NCBI RefSeq assembly: GCF_901709675.1
Contig: NC_051089.1
Location: 12,513,976 to 12,577,975, forward strand
DNA length: 64,000 nt
Origin: Syngnathus acus
Lineage: Eukaryota > Chordata > Actinopteri > Syngnathiformes > Syngnathidae
Direction of reading: 5' to 3'
Within the stretch, counting starts at the first letter, position 1, and each line of letters starts with the position of its first letter. A program made the position numbers and the translations under genes. Below, in pieces: positions 13,701 to 26,084 of the stretch. The notes beneath the pieces are model-generated. The model ran no database searches. It saw only the letters and a list, made by a program, of their open reading frames with translations, and was not told the origin of the DNA.

Positions 13701-16700
13701 TGTGTCTTTGAGTGAATGGTCATGTGAGGTGCTTGTTAGTGTTTCGCCAGATGTCTCGTGCTTAAGCATACTGTCAAAAGATGAATGAGTGTGAATAGCA
13801 CAGGATACACTCCGGACCCATGTGTGATAGGTAAAAATCAGGAAGCACAGAAAAGGAATTTTTTCAACTAGTTGTACCCCTCTCACGTGCATTGAATACT
13901 TATTGAAACACACTTTTCAAACTCCGTCGACTGAACATTTACCGTAATTTTCGGACTATAAGTCGCGTTTTTTTTTCATAGTTTGGGTGGGGGGGCGACT
14001 TATACTCAGGAGCGATTTATATACATATATATGGGTTTTTTTCACTTTTTTGGGCATTTTATGGCTGGTGCGACTTATACTCCGGTGCGACTTATAGTCC
14101 GAAAATTACGGTACTAGCGGCTAGCCTAAGGCTAACATACAATAGGAAACACCTGAGATGGGCTAATACAAATTAGCATTGACGTTATTGTAATTGTGAG
14201 CCTACGAACGACTGTTACTTTACACACAGAACAGCAACACACACAAATACAACAAAAAGAAAAATAACTATTGTGTATTCAAACAATATTCATATTTTTT
14301 TCCTACTCTGTGTGCTAATAAGAGCTATTACTGTGCTATTACTTTTTGCTGTTAATTACTCTGCATGTCTTCGTGCAGAACCCAGTGCTGCCCGGTATGT
14401 TGTGCCACAATGTGGTATGTACTACCCTGAAATCGAGCAATACTAAATTCAGATTTGGATATATTCTGTAAAAAAAAAAAAAAAGAAGAAGCAAAAATAC
14501 AGTACATATATAGTTATATATATATATATATATAGTGAGTTTACTGCACAATAGTGTTAATGTTTTATTTTGGCTGTATTTTTTGTCTCAGTACTTAAAT
14601 ATTGACTACGCTTCCTCTTCTTTCCCTTCTTGTCTGCAAGCAGCAACAGGAGCAAGATCCCACAAATCTATATATTTCCAACCTGCCTCTGTCTGTGGAT
14701 GAGAAAGAGCTGGAGAACATACTGCAGCCTTTCGGCCAAGTCGTTTCCACACGTATCCTCCGTGACTACGGTGGCAACAGCCGGGGCGTGGGCTTTGCCA
14801 GGTCAGTCATAGAAGAGCCAATAGAATAGTCCAGTTGAAAAACTGCCTTTTATCTGGTTATTGTTTTGTTTTGATAAAGGAGTGACTAGTGCTGCACAGG
14901 TCTGGGAATTTTCAAAGTTGGGAATTTTCCATGGGAATCAGCAAATACTACTTATAGGCATTCATAGGAATTCTGATTTCTGGTTAGCTCTTTATATTGT
15001 TGGAAAAAAATAATCTAGCATATACCTGACTAAAATATTCACGCAAATATTTCTGTATTTATATGTGTACTTTAACTTGATTTTTTTACCTCAATTTATG
15101 AGATTTTCAAGTCACCTGCTGTTGCTTGGTTAATTTTGATGCGAACTTTGGATATGCCATTGCTCCAGGGGATGGCCATAGCCACCCTGGAAAATGTACT
15201 GACCATTCTATTGGCCACCGTATAATTTCAAACCAAGTGTTTTGTTTACAGTAAATATACCCTTACACTTTGACTTATTTGTTACACACAAAAAAGATAA
15301 TTAGTTGTGGAACTCAAAATATTAACTGTACTGTTATTAGTCTATGCACATGAGATCATTAATAAAATAAATATGATGGATATTGATTGATACATATTTT
15401 ATTCTGAACTCAGCCAGATGATGTATGCAGCACAGTTGTGTGCTCTTGTATTGCATTTTTGTTTAACATTGACGGATTCTGTAATTGCAACGTAATAGTG
15501 GCGGTGTTCGAGGTGGATTAAGTTGGTTAAGTCCCTGGCACTAAATTCTTCGCCCACCGTTATGGAAAAAAAAAAAAAAAACTAATTTAATGTGAATTTG
15601 ACAATGATCATAATGTTGTCATGTAATTGAACATTTTGTTCCATCACCGTGTGCTAGTGCTAGTGTCTGTTTTTTTATTGTTGTTGCGCCCTCTCCTCTC
15701 CCACCAGGATGGACACCACGGAGCAGTGCAACGCTGTGATCTCACACTTCAACGGGAAATTTATCAAGATCGCCTCCGGAGCGCTGGGTATGAAAGCCAG
15801 TCCCCTTTGTGGAGGCGGTGATGAAAATGGCTCTTCTTAACCATATTCCCCTCCTTTTCCCTCAGCTCCCTCTCAGCCCTTGTTGTGTAAGTTTGCAGAT
15901 AGTCAAAGGAAGAAACACGCTCACGGTGGATTTGTTCCCAATGGACAGACAGGCGATCTCAGACTAGTATGTATCAGCTTTTATGTTTTCTGAACATAAA
16001 ATAAAAAGTAGATCTAAGCAGGTAGACAGTTTTTGGCTACATACTATTTGGGTCAAATTTGACCTGTTTAGACACAACAAGAAGAATACTTAGTGTCGTT
16101 GCTTAACTCTGAAATTTGATGGATTTTAATAGTGATGCTAAGTTATTGGACAGAAAATACAAAATCTGTGTTCACTGAGGCTGTCCTACGAGATCGAATT
16201 TGACCTTTTAGTCTTACCATTGTGTGTACATGCCATACGTATTTTTTCTAGGACAATCGTAGTAGTGTTCAATAGGGAGCTTGAAACAGTCCCAAAGACG
16301 GTCTGCTTCTCGATACATTTGCTTAGGTTACCGCAGAAACAGGCACCTGTTGGTCATCAAAAGGTCTCAGAGAAATTTTAAAAAAGTCCAAACCAAGTAG
16401 TATACAGTTTGTGTAATTTTATGGGACAGCGGGGTCGGTGATTTCAGACGTTAAATCTTGCAAATTGGCTTTGTTTCTGCCACATTTGCACAAGACGAAA
16501 TACTTAGATCCAAAAGCTGATATTCCGTAATGTGAAATTCCTCTTTGTAGGGCGCTATGACTCTTTCTTATGATCCCTCCTCAGCAGCTATGCAGAATGG
16601 GTAAGTCACATCATATGGTATATTGTATGTGAGGAGTTTTTCCATCCAAGCGCTTTATTTTGAGACGTTCTCTGTTCCCCAGGTACTATCCATCTCCATA

Positions 16701-19574
16701 TCCAGTGACCAACAGGATAATGACCGTGCAGCCAGCAATGTCCCCCTACATGTCTCCCGTCTCTGCTTACCAGGTATTACCAACTATAAACTAGCTCAGG
16801 GGACATTATTGAATGTAGTTCATCCATCCTCACTCTTCTTCTATACAGTAATTTGGAATTTTAGATGAGGGTGGTTCTTTTTTTCCAAGACGTCTTTCAT
16901 TGGTTGAACATTATCTTTATTTCACTTAATTTTATATTTTGCTCCTCCTCCCAGGCACGCCTCATAAAAGCTCTTAAATTATGTAGTCAGAAGGACCATT
17001 TTCTCCAAGGACACATTACCTTTAATCATATACAAGTTCAAGTCTTTACCACAATTCTCGGTCAAAGCTGAGAGTGGCTTGAGTCCAAAGAAAATGTTGG
17101 CTATGTCTTATGGTGCTGTCCTCCTTTGCTCTTTGAGCGTTATATTGAGCATTTGCTAAATTTAGCTATAAAATTTGAAATGAAAAATTGCAATTTGTAG
17201 TGGGTAAAGATAGAAGATTTACAACATCCTCTTTGGAACATTAGAGAATTGTGAACCCTTATTTACCACGGGCTCGTTCCAGCCCCTTCCACGACAGTTG
17301 AAAATTAACTGTTAAAACACACTTGAATGTAAGCACAAGTTTTGAAGTATTCTGCAGTGCCTCTTCTCACTCTCAAGAAATGTCAGCCTATCCTCAAACT
17401 TCAATTTGAGAGAATGAAAAGGCTGTTTTTTGTCCCCCTCCCAGTTGAAGTTTGCTATAAAAGTGAGACATAAACAAAAGAGAATTAAACATTGTATTTT
17501 CAAACATTTAAATTTTCAACCGGATTCTTTCATTTGATCTAACAAAATTGCTAACAATTGGGCTAAAGAAGATTGTCTTCATTTTGTTTTAAATAAAAGT
17601 AGACATTCTTAAATGCCAGTTAAAAATCTGCTTCCAACAAAGTGGCAGAATCATGGCATTTTTATTTTAATGGATGTCCGTATCTGAATGTAACTATTAA
17701 AATAACGTGTAATCCAACTTACTTTTAAAATCAAGTCATAAATAATGTAATAATAAAGGAAGTTGCTTTTATAAGGTAACCACGGCAATATTGTTCAAAT
17801 AGACCGTAGTATTGATGTTCACATGGATTTGTCTCCTTTCTGTGTCTGACTGTGCCTGTCCTGTCTTTCCAAAGGTCCAAAGTCACTCCTGGGTGGCACA
17901 TCAGCCGTACATCATGCAGCACCCGGTAAGACAACATGCATTTATGTGCGTGTGTGTGCGTGCAGGAAGTGGGTGTGTACCTCGGCTTCAGCTAGAAGAC
18001 ACTCACTCATTACGTAAATTCAACCTGTTCTGCTGACACGATTAAAACAGCAACTTCCCCTAAACACAGAAGGACTTACATGGAAGCATTTTTTACTTGT
18101 GTTTTTTCCCACTGCTGTATATTTCAGCACACTAGGGAGGTAAAATGTCATTTAGCAGTGAAAACAATATGAGTAAAAACTACTACTACTACTACTAATA
18201 CTAATACTACATGCAACTTAGCTGTTCCACAAGTGCCTGTAATTGTCTTGCTACCACAGTTAAGGCAAGAAGTGTACCAGTCAATGGATCTGGATAAATG
18301 CTCAAAAGCCTTTCTACTGGCTTACATTGATCAAAAAAAAGTACAACGCATCCGTTTACATGTTACAAGTGTGCGTGCGTATGTGAGCGAATGAGAGAGA
18401 AATGGAACAAGTAGGAAGACTGCGAAGGCCTCCAGCAGCCTTCCCTCTCTCTGGATCCAGCAGGAAATGCCTGAAGCAGCAACCGTCTTGTGACTCTTTG
18501 ACTCGTCCAACAGATGGTTTCCAATGGAACGAGTGTCTCTGCAGATCTGCCCCTCCCACGACTCTTTACTGGGAAATGCTCAATTCCCTAAAGGCGGTGT
18601 AATGGAAAGCTGTTTGAGGATTTACTTCATATCTTTAATCTCTCTCTTATTATGCCCCCCCCCCCACTGCACGACTGGTGTCAGTTTTAGCCTACTAGTA
18701 ACATGTTTCATATGATCAGGAGTTGCATTAACATTTCCTGGCTTCACCTTTATGCACCGATTGTACTTGATACTGTCCATGTTCCGAAAAACACCTGCAG
18801 CCTTTGTTTCATGCTCTATTCACGTTTTATACATGAGTCGATTTCATTGGAGGAACTCTGTCATGTGATCTGCTGTGAAAGCCAGCTGCTCTCTCTCTCT
18901 TGCAGGCCCCGGTGATGTCTCCCTCTGTGGATCCATCCATGTCACTGCACCCCTCTACTATGATTACTCAGCAAATGGGTCAGCTGTCCCTAGGAAACAC
19001 TGGAGCAGTGAGTACAATTCTGGACTGATGTGGCAAATATGTGGTAATAGAAGTACAGATAATGATACTCAAGTACAGTATGGATGCATGAAATTTTGTA
19101 CAGTAAAGACTACTTCATGGCACTAATTCTGTATGAGACACTGTTTCACAGTATATCGCAGCCAACCCGGGGGTGCAAGGTGCTTACATGCCGCAGTATC
19201 CACCTCTGCCAGCAGCAGCGGTAGGTTCACTCCACATTCTGTCCATCATCCTAAATCATCAGAGCACGTTTATTTTTTCTCACTCACCAAGCACAATTTT
19301 AAAACAATCACATTTGTAGTTTACTGTAAAGTAGAACTGCACTGCAATTATTGATCGTGACTATTACTGGAGCTTAGTTGAGCACCTTTTCGTGCTCTTC
19401 TTACTGTAAACCATGCATCCAGTTGTGCTTAGTGCTGCCTGGCACAATGTTGTACTACTACACTGAAATTGCGTCACTCTCTTACCTGCTCAAATTACTT
19501 TGCAGGAAAGCGGCACGCCACAACAAGTGGATTCTTCCAACAACTCGTCTCCTTACAGTCAACTCAGCAAGTAA
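10731..19574 (+). CDS. rbms1: RNA-binding motif single-stranded-interacting protein 1 (first coding exon not found)
   Basis: A c-Myc single-strand-binding-protein family member with two RRMs that binds single-stranded DNA and A/U-rich RNA. Exons: 10731-10873, 11956-12014, 12785-12876, 14644-14801, 15708-15787, 15866-15966, 16551-16600, 16683-16773, 17875-17925, 18906-19007, 19152-19220, 19506-19574. They join in frame to 354 codons plus a stop. RRM1 starts at [14 protein letters not shown] and has RNP1 KGYGFVDF. RRM2 has LYISNLPLS and RGVGFARM. The Pro/Gln/Met-rich tail ends SSPYSQLSK. Human RBMS1 has the same order, including [29 protein letters not shown] and LLCKFAD. RBMS2 and RBMS3 are similar; the neighbours itgb6 and psmd14 favour rbms1. 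A fish-specific duplicate (a or b) cannot be told apart. The upstream exon carrying the ATG is missing from this model. Confidence 0.88.
12170..12560 (-). mobile_element. L2-type LINE relic (C-terminal ORF2 fragment)
   Basis: On the minus strand the frame reads [18 protein letters not shown], then a [10 protein letters not shown] segment. This matches the conserved C-terminal region of L2-clade LINE ORF2 proteins (typically SELL.PY.P.R.LRS.DQ and LRGDRAFSVAAP). It is truncated and frame-broken, and sits in a rbms1 intron. Confidence 0.75.
13940..14113. mobile_element. 174-bp MITE with perfect 25-bp terminal inverted repeats
   Basis: The left end CCGTAATTTTCGGACTATAA (continuing GTCGC) is exactly mirrored at the right end. 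TA flanks both ends, consistent with TA target duplication as in Tc1/mariner-like MITEs. The inside repeats GCGACTTATACTC. It sits in the rbms1 intron before exon 14644-14801 and appears recent, because the arms are identical. Confidence 0.88.
14638..14649 (+). promoter_or_regulatory. rbms1: tandem splice acceptor (NAGNAG) of the rbms1 RRM2 exon
   Basis: The acceptor reads AAGCAG followed by CAACAG. Using the second AG gives MAK-QQEQDP as in mammalian RBMS1; using the first adds one Gln. The exon start was set at 14644 because it reproduces the mammalian protein. Confidence 0.7.
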
Positions 19575-21036
19575 CCACAGGTACTGAGTCATGTTTTTTG
19601 GTATTTCATATATATATATATTTTTTTACCTGGAACTGATTTTTACCAAAACAAAAGCTATATTAAAACGTGCTACTTTTATTATTAGTGTAAATGTAAA
19701 TGAGTGTTTGCCTATAGATACCACAAGATGGCGCCAAACAGATTTCATTTTTTAATTGTGGTACTAAAGGTTGACAAATAAACAAGCGAACATTTTTGAA
19801 TGTGCATGTGAGTGTGTATTGGTGTAGGTACAGAGACATTAATACAGTTGCTTCCATAAATTGTGTAGACCAGATTTTGGGACTGTCATGGCCATTTTAG
19901 TCAGCTCTGAGTGCACGCACATCATGGAGAGAAGGTGGAAGAGCCAAATGAAGAAAGGTCTGATGTGACAGCCAGCATTGTGGACAACATGGGCTTTGTA
20001 CTGGCATAGCTGCTTCAGAGCGCCTCGTTGTCATGGCTTGGAAAGTCCCGCAATGACCTAGTGGGATATATTCCAGCCACTGAAGGCTTTCAGATAATAA
20101 TAGATCTGCTTCAAACTCTGTACAGTAGTCAGGAGGTAGATGAAATGTTTAAAAAAAAAAAGATACACATAAAGTCATTACAACCTAAGACAAATGACAT
20201 TCATAAAAAAAAAGACAATTTTTGCAGATTTTTCTCGTATTGTAAAACAGTTGAATGCTTTGCCTATAATCCACATCTTTATTGTTGTGAGTGTTTGAGA
20301 CCAAAAAGGGTCATTTCATTTGTTAACTATTTTTATTGATTAATCTGTTGATGATCCGAATTTAATCCTGCAAAATAGCATCAGTTTATACAAAAAATAA
20401 TAATTATTGGTCGGGTCCTAATGTGTAGGCATAAAGTGCCGAATGAAGTAGCTTCCATTTGTAAAAAGCATTTGGCTGACGTTTTTTAAAATCATTCAAA
20501 TTTGGCACGGTTATTAACGTGTCAAATTTAACAGCCCTTTATTTTTATTATCAAAGGAATGTCCTCGCGCTTATTTGTTATTTTGTTGTCTGTCGGGTTG
20601 TGACTAAACAAGATGTTTTTCATTATTCATGCTAGAATACAGTACCCTTACATTGAAGTTGCATTTCTTTTCCATAATTTCCACAAATTGTAAGGGAACA
20701 TTAATGCCACTTTTCCGGCTCTTTACAACCCTACTCCAGAGGGGTCATTTTCAAACATGCTTCTTTATTTTGTTTGCATTTTTAGGCTCAGCGATCACTC
20801 AGCGAGCAAGAGGGTTGGTGGGAGTTATACCAGCCAGCCCTCTCTGATTGGACCAGACACAGGACCTTTTTTGCACAGCCCTTATGCTTGTGTTGGAAAA
20901 CGAGGACAGTGAAAATGCACTCAAGCAGTTGGCTAATCACAAAAAAAAAAGATTTATTTTGATAAGAAACAACATGCTCTTCAAGATTTTCTCTTTTTTC
21001 AAGAAGGATTCTCAAATTCCAGAGGACACCTCCCCA

Positions 21037-21072
21037 CCCCTGCCCTGCCCTGCCCTGCCCTGCCCTGCCCTG
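21037..21072 (+). repeat. (CCCTG)n minisatellite
   Basis: About seven pentamers, TGCCC/CCCTG, in the presumed rbms1 3' region. Confidence 0.92.
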
Positions 21073-21951
21073 CCCCCTGCTCCATTATCCACAGTATGAT
21101 GTGATTTTACATGCATGAGATTGCAATGTTGCCCTCCCCTTCTAGGTTTTTATGATGTTATAGTTACTTCCCCCCTGCAAAACCTTGTTTGCACTGACTT
21201 TTAAAGTAAAAAAAAAAAACAAATAACCACAATGATGGGTTTCACAATTGTCATAGAATCACGTGCTTCAAAGAGGTGACCATGTCATAAATTTATTCTC
21301 GGAAAAGGTGCCTTCCTTACCACCATCTTCCAACATTACTCATTGAACTTGATCAGGTATCATATTTCCATTTGATTGATCCCACACGGCAAGTTTGTCG
21401 CTATCCAGTCTTCTGGTAGCAATAATGAGAGTTCCACTGCAATACCGAGGGGAGGAAAGAAAAAAAAAAAGAATAGTGACTAACTCAAACAGCATAATTC
21501 TTATATTTCTCCTCTTTGCTTTTTTATTAGCTATCGAAATGACATCAAGCAAGAGATGTGTTTTTTTGAAAATGACAGAATTGGCATCTTTTGTGATGTG
21601 ATTTATTTTGTTTGTTTATTTTTTTTTGTGTGTGTTTAATTTCCTCTCATGGTCAGTTTGACCGGTGATATCTACCTCATGGTTCTGAGTCTGCCGGTGT
21701 GGTTGGGTTTGCAGGTAAAGCCCTTTTTTTGCACCAGAGTGGATGAAGCAGAACAAAAGCCACGCTCAGGAGCTGGCCAACTTGGACTTCAAGCGTTACG
21801 TCTCCTCCCACTTTCAGCAGTTTCTCTTCCATGCTTTTGAAACTTTTTCACTTTGCCTCATCGTTACGTATTTGTCATTGCGTATTGTCTGCATGTTTTT
21901 TTTTTCTTTCTCAAGAATGTGAGGTTAGTTTAGTGCTCCATTTAGAGTATC

Positions 21952-22439
21952 GGTGTCAAACTCATCTGGCGGCCACTTGGATTTGACAAATTGTCTTCAT
22001 GTTTCTTACTGAATTGATTTGTTCCTTTCATTTTTTTTGTGCGGAAACTCCCTCGAGTGCTTTTTTTTTTTCCCTTCTCTTGTTACTGATATTCCAAGCA
22101 TTAAAAAAACAAATCCCTTCTTACTACAGGGTTTCCCAAAAATCAATATGCACTGAAAGACATTTAAAAGGTTAGACAAGGTCAAATTAAGTTAACCTGT
22201 GAAGGTTCTAAACCATTTTAAGTTCATTCGAAAATAATAGCTACTTTATTCTGTACTGTATTTGATTTTCACGACTTTCATGACTTGATTTTAAATTCAT
22301 TTTGTTATAACTATTTATAGCAATGTCAGGTGGAGGAGATTTTATTATAATATGATGTGAATATACTTCACAGTCATAACATCCCTCAAAAGGAAAGCAT
22401 AACTATGATGTGGCCCATGATGAAAATGAGTTTGACACC
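21952..22439. mobile_element. hAT-type MITE with TIR GGTGTCAAACTCAT
   Basis: GGTGTCAAACTCAT at the left end and ATGAGTTTGACACC at the right end are perfect inverted 14-mers. GGCGGCC and GTGGCCC lie just inside. This is the GGTGTCAAACTC family of hAT-derived MITEs common in fish. A right-truncated relative lies at 43702-43998. Confidence 0.82.
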
Positions 22440-23829
22440 ACAGATTGAGTCAATTAGTTCCGTTTCGCTCCGCAAGTACTTTTCGGCAATTGAATGCAGG
22501 CTTCACGCATTTCTTTGCTGAAAGTATCCGCCTTCGTCGATGCAACGCCCCTCAGCCCCTGAAAGTTGGTCTGTTTTTAAAGTCATTATAGGTCAAACCA
22601 AGTGCTGTAAGGCTCTCCAAAAGTTTTACAATCTCAGAATTGTTGTTTATGGGAAAAAAAATCAATGAATGGCACATATTGGGTTGCTTTTTGATGCAGC
22701 GTTTGATTCAAAACCGCAATTAGAAGTCACGAGTAGTCATGCTTGATGGCTGGTGCTAGATTGGTTGTTTTGTTTTTATATGAATTGGTGGCCAAATGAG
22801 AAATTTAAGTGTATTGTTTGCTTTGCTTTTCTCCTCCTCAAGTATAAAGATGAACTCTATGATACTATATGAAAGAAAACGTCATAGCTAAGAAGGTCAG
22901 GCAGTACTTCTATGGACACACAATCGGGAAATACTTCCGTAACTAAGCTTTTACTGCAGGTGATTTCACATTGTGAACGTTTATTGCTCTGGGATGGGAT
23001 GTGATGGGGGGGGGTAAAAGGGAGGGGGGAACAATCTTGTACATTTGATCCTCATTGTTTGCCCTGTCACCCACAAACAATAATCATCTCCTTGCCTTCT
23101 CTGAAAACATTTGAAACCGTGCTAAATAAAAGACTTCTCTGACGAGGTTCAAGTCTGTTTGATGATGATGGATGCCTGTAACCTCATATGTGGACAGTGA
23201 CAAGTTGCTGTATTTTCTGACCTTGTATGCCACACTCAGTTTCATTAACTTTTAGAAATGACGCTTTTTCTTCATTGATTCCATTCTATTGCTGTGTTCT
23301 ATTTTCGGGTCAGGGTGTAACCAATGACCTTAGTGTCATCAGCATTTTAGCAACAGTGCTACACAGAGACTGGAAGAGTCACAGAAAGACATAGGAGTGA
23401 CCTTTATCACTAGCAACCATGATGTGAAACACTTATTTTGAACATAATTAAAACACACATTTGAAACACTTGAGCGTCAACTTTGACATTTTCCGTCCTC
23501 TGCAATAATTCAGTGACACACATTAGCTTCCAGAAGAGGACGCTGTGCACTCCCAGACTGAAACTATATAGGAGGCTTTCATACTAGTGACTGTGTTTGA
23601 TCTTGAGGGCAATCTAAATTCAGTCGGACAGGTGACAAGTGTGTGCGTGTGCTGCACTATTTGGGGCACGCAGCCTCAGTAGATTTATAACTCTTAGGCC
23701 GGATCTCCCGAGTTAAGCTCGGACTTAGGCGCAGCTGATCCCTGAGACATAAAGGCACCAAGATCCATCTCTTACCAGTCAAAAGGGATCAGAAGCATCT
23801 GCGTGTGAGATTAGCAATCACACCCTTTG

Positions 23830-24255
23830 CCGGGCCCACAACACACACACGCATCTACCCGAAAACTCACACAACACAAAAATCGCAAACACAGCAAAAA
23901 ATAAAAAATAAGTTAACGCTAACAAACGTCACAGATCTGTTAGATTCACTTAATCTGCCAAACTCAAAAAAATCGGATTCAGAAAAAACTCTCACAATAT
24001 TAAAAAATACTCTCTGAGAAACCTTAACACAAAAAATCTGACATTCATTATAACCTTTCACAGATACACTCCAAATCTTTCTCACACACAGGCACATAAA
24101 AGTCATTTTGCCAAAAAACTTTCCCTCACTAAAAGACGATGCGCACTCTGTCAAAACCTCTTCCACACCAAAACAACTCAGTCTCACAGAAGAAACCTCT
24201 GACACTCACAAAAAACTCTCACGTTTAAAACACCCTAAATACTTCACACCGAAAA
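23830..24255. repeat. G-poor CTCACA/AAAAACT low-complexity zone, left part
   Basis: The plus strand has very little G and repeats degenerate units like CTCACACAAAAAACTCTCAC. The zone resumes at about 24896-24990, so the LINE relic at 24315-24895 seems to have inserted into it. The minus-strand ORF across it is a composition artefact. Confidence 0.6.
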
Positions 24256-24314
24256 ACTTTCTTATTGAGGCCACTTTTGTCCTGGATGGAGGAACTCAAG
24301 ACCTGGAGGGCTCT

Positions 24315-24895
24315 GAATTTCCTGAATTTCAATGAAACTTGAAATGAAAACAGAAGTTATGCTGTATAGTCCCAGTGGCCCTTGTATATCTCATCCTCTT
24401 GACTTGGGTTCCCTGCTGACTTATCTAAAGCCAACAGTCTCCAACTTGGATCTTAAACTGTTCAGTGATTTTAAATCAGACCAGCAAATTGGTGCTGTTG
24501 TTGAATTGATCTTTTTTCATCTTAGGCAGCTGGCTAAAAGAAAGCCCATCTTTTCTCAACAGCACGCAGAATCACTAATTAATGTCTTTGTGAAATGTCT
24601 ACAGGAGGGATCGAGCCATTCCTGTTGCCAGTCCCACTCTTTGAAATGATCTCCCACCAAATGTTAGGCTCACCAGCCATCTTTAAAACTCATCTTAAAA
24701 CACTTATTCTTTGTCTTTTGACTGAGCATGAGACTTGGTTTTGGTTTGACTGTTTTTGTGTTTTTACTGTCATCATTATAACTGTATTGGTTTAACTGTA
24801 TTTTTTGTTGCATGACTTAATTTTGCACCATGTATGCACTTTGTATGCAGTGTTGGTTGTTTTTAAAGTGTTCTTTAAATACAGTTGAGTAGACT
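24315..24895 (+). mobile_element. L2-type LINE 3' relic, internally deleted
   Basis: The plus-strand frame reads LDLGSLLTYLKPTVSNLDLK, then FFHLRQLAKRKPIFS, matching the region after the catalytic motifs in L2 reverse transcriptases (typically FFHLRQLAKIKPIL). Further on, PAIFKTHLKTLI resembles the ORF2 terminus (IFKSHLKTHLF). The segment between is deleted. A T-rich 3' tail with AAATACAGTTG follows. Confidence 0.78.
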
Positions 24896-25429
24896 TGAGG
24901 AACCTTTCTCACACACCAAAATCTTCTCTAACACAAAATCTGACTGTCATTTGGGAAGAAAAAAAATCATTTCGACAAAAACAGTCTTGCACATTGTGAA
25001 AGATTTTTGGGTGAGTGGAACGGCGAATGAAAGGTTTATTGTTGTTGTTGCTATCAACAATGCACACATCCCAAAACAAAACCATCACTCAATATTTGAC
25101 TCTCACAGTGTCGAAAATGACTTGTTTTTGTCTGTAAGTTTTATATCTTAGTACGTGCAATGAATTTGGGTCAAAAAGAGAGCAATGCACTGTTTTTGTG
25201 TGGTTTTTCATTGGCACTGTATTTTTGACACTCCCATAAATGAATCCAGCGTTTCCTGTGTGTGTGACGCACCATTCAATGTCATCTCCAGGAATACACA
25301 TCCGGCCAAAACACACACAGATGTCCATCGCATTCCATTTTTAATGGCATCAAGCCCGCCAACACGTGGAACATGCCAAGTATCTCTCACTCGCTCTCTC
25401 CCTCTGCCTCTCGCTTTAATTCACCACAG

Positions 25430-25720
25430 CTGAAGAGACACATGGCACTGATCCCTTGAGAAAGCTCAAGGTTAGACACGGGGCAGCGACATGAAAAGAG
25501 GGACGAGAGGGGGGCCGCCTTAGTGTCTAATCTGGTTTATGTAGTGATACAATCAGTAATTGAACACGTGGGACGGCTCAGATGCCGAGTGCTATCTTCT
25601 ATCAATGGCCTATCATTGTCACTCAAATAATCCCGCTAATCGTTATGGAATATATTCATGAGGACGAGGCGAGTGGCGGTCAATGCTCTGAGAAACAATT
25701 GAATTTACGACCTATGAAGC
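25430..25720. promoter_or_regulatory. candidate conserved non-coding element
   Basis: A non-repetitive block with CTAATCG, ATCAATGG and other homeodomain-like cores in an otherwise repeat-rich intergenic gap between rbms1 and itgb6. This is inference from appearance only; conservation was not tested. Confidence 0.25.
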
Positions 25721-26084
25721 TGTATTCATTTTTTGGTCTTTCTCTTGTGTGGCTGTTATTGATTTTGTTCAATCAGATTTCAGCTTTTATGTGTTGCCAT
25801 GTCAATCTGATCTGCCCAGAGCGTTCAAAATCAGACATTCTCGCCCATGTAACTTAAACTGTATTAGCAATGGGACTGACAAATTTGAAATTGGTCCTCA
25901 CAGCGTCACAGTGATGTCAGCATTTGGCCATTTTCTGATTGGTTGGTTGTTGAGTGATTGGTTCTGAGAGAGCCAATTTCATCTGGTAAAAGGCTTCTGT
26001 TGCGATTTTAGTAAACATTTAGTAAACTGTATTTCTGGTGAGTATGATGTTATTCATAAACTTTGTGTTTTTGAGAGACAAAAA

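Larger units (their letters stand above)
19575..23130 (+). other. rbms1: probable rbms1 3' UTR region, possibly with an intron
   Basis: After the TAA at 19572-19574 there is a donor-like CCACAG then GTACTGAG at 19581. A pyrimidine-rich acceptor (TTTTTAG) lies at about 20780-20785. A poly(A) signal AATAAA occurs at 23125-23130. No other gene is recognisable here. The (CCCTG)n run at about 21037-21072 and an hAT-type MITE (21952-22439) lie inside. That this whole stretch is one UTR is inference. Confidence 0.5.

Noticed and set aside
23690-23790. Possible 5S rRNA-like segment (GGATCTCCCGAGTTAAGCTC)
   Set aside because: It resembles the 5S internal region only over about 20 bases; the rest does not align.
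23867-24205. 112-aa minus-strand ORF rich in Ser, Val and Phe
   Set aside because: It follows from the G-poor low-complexity sequence, not from coding constraint.
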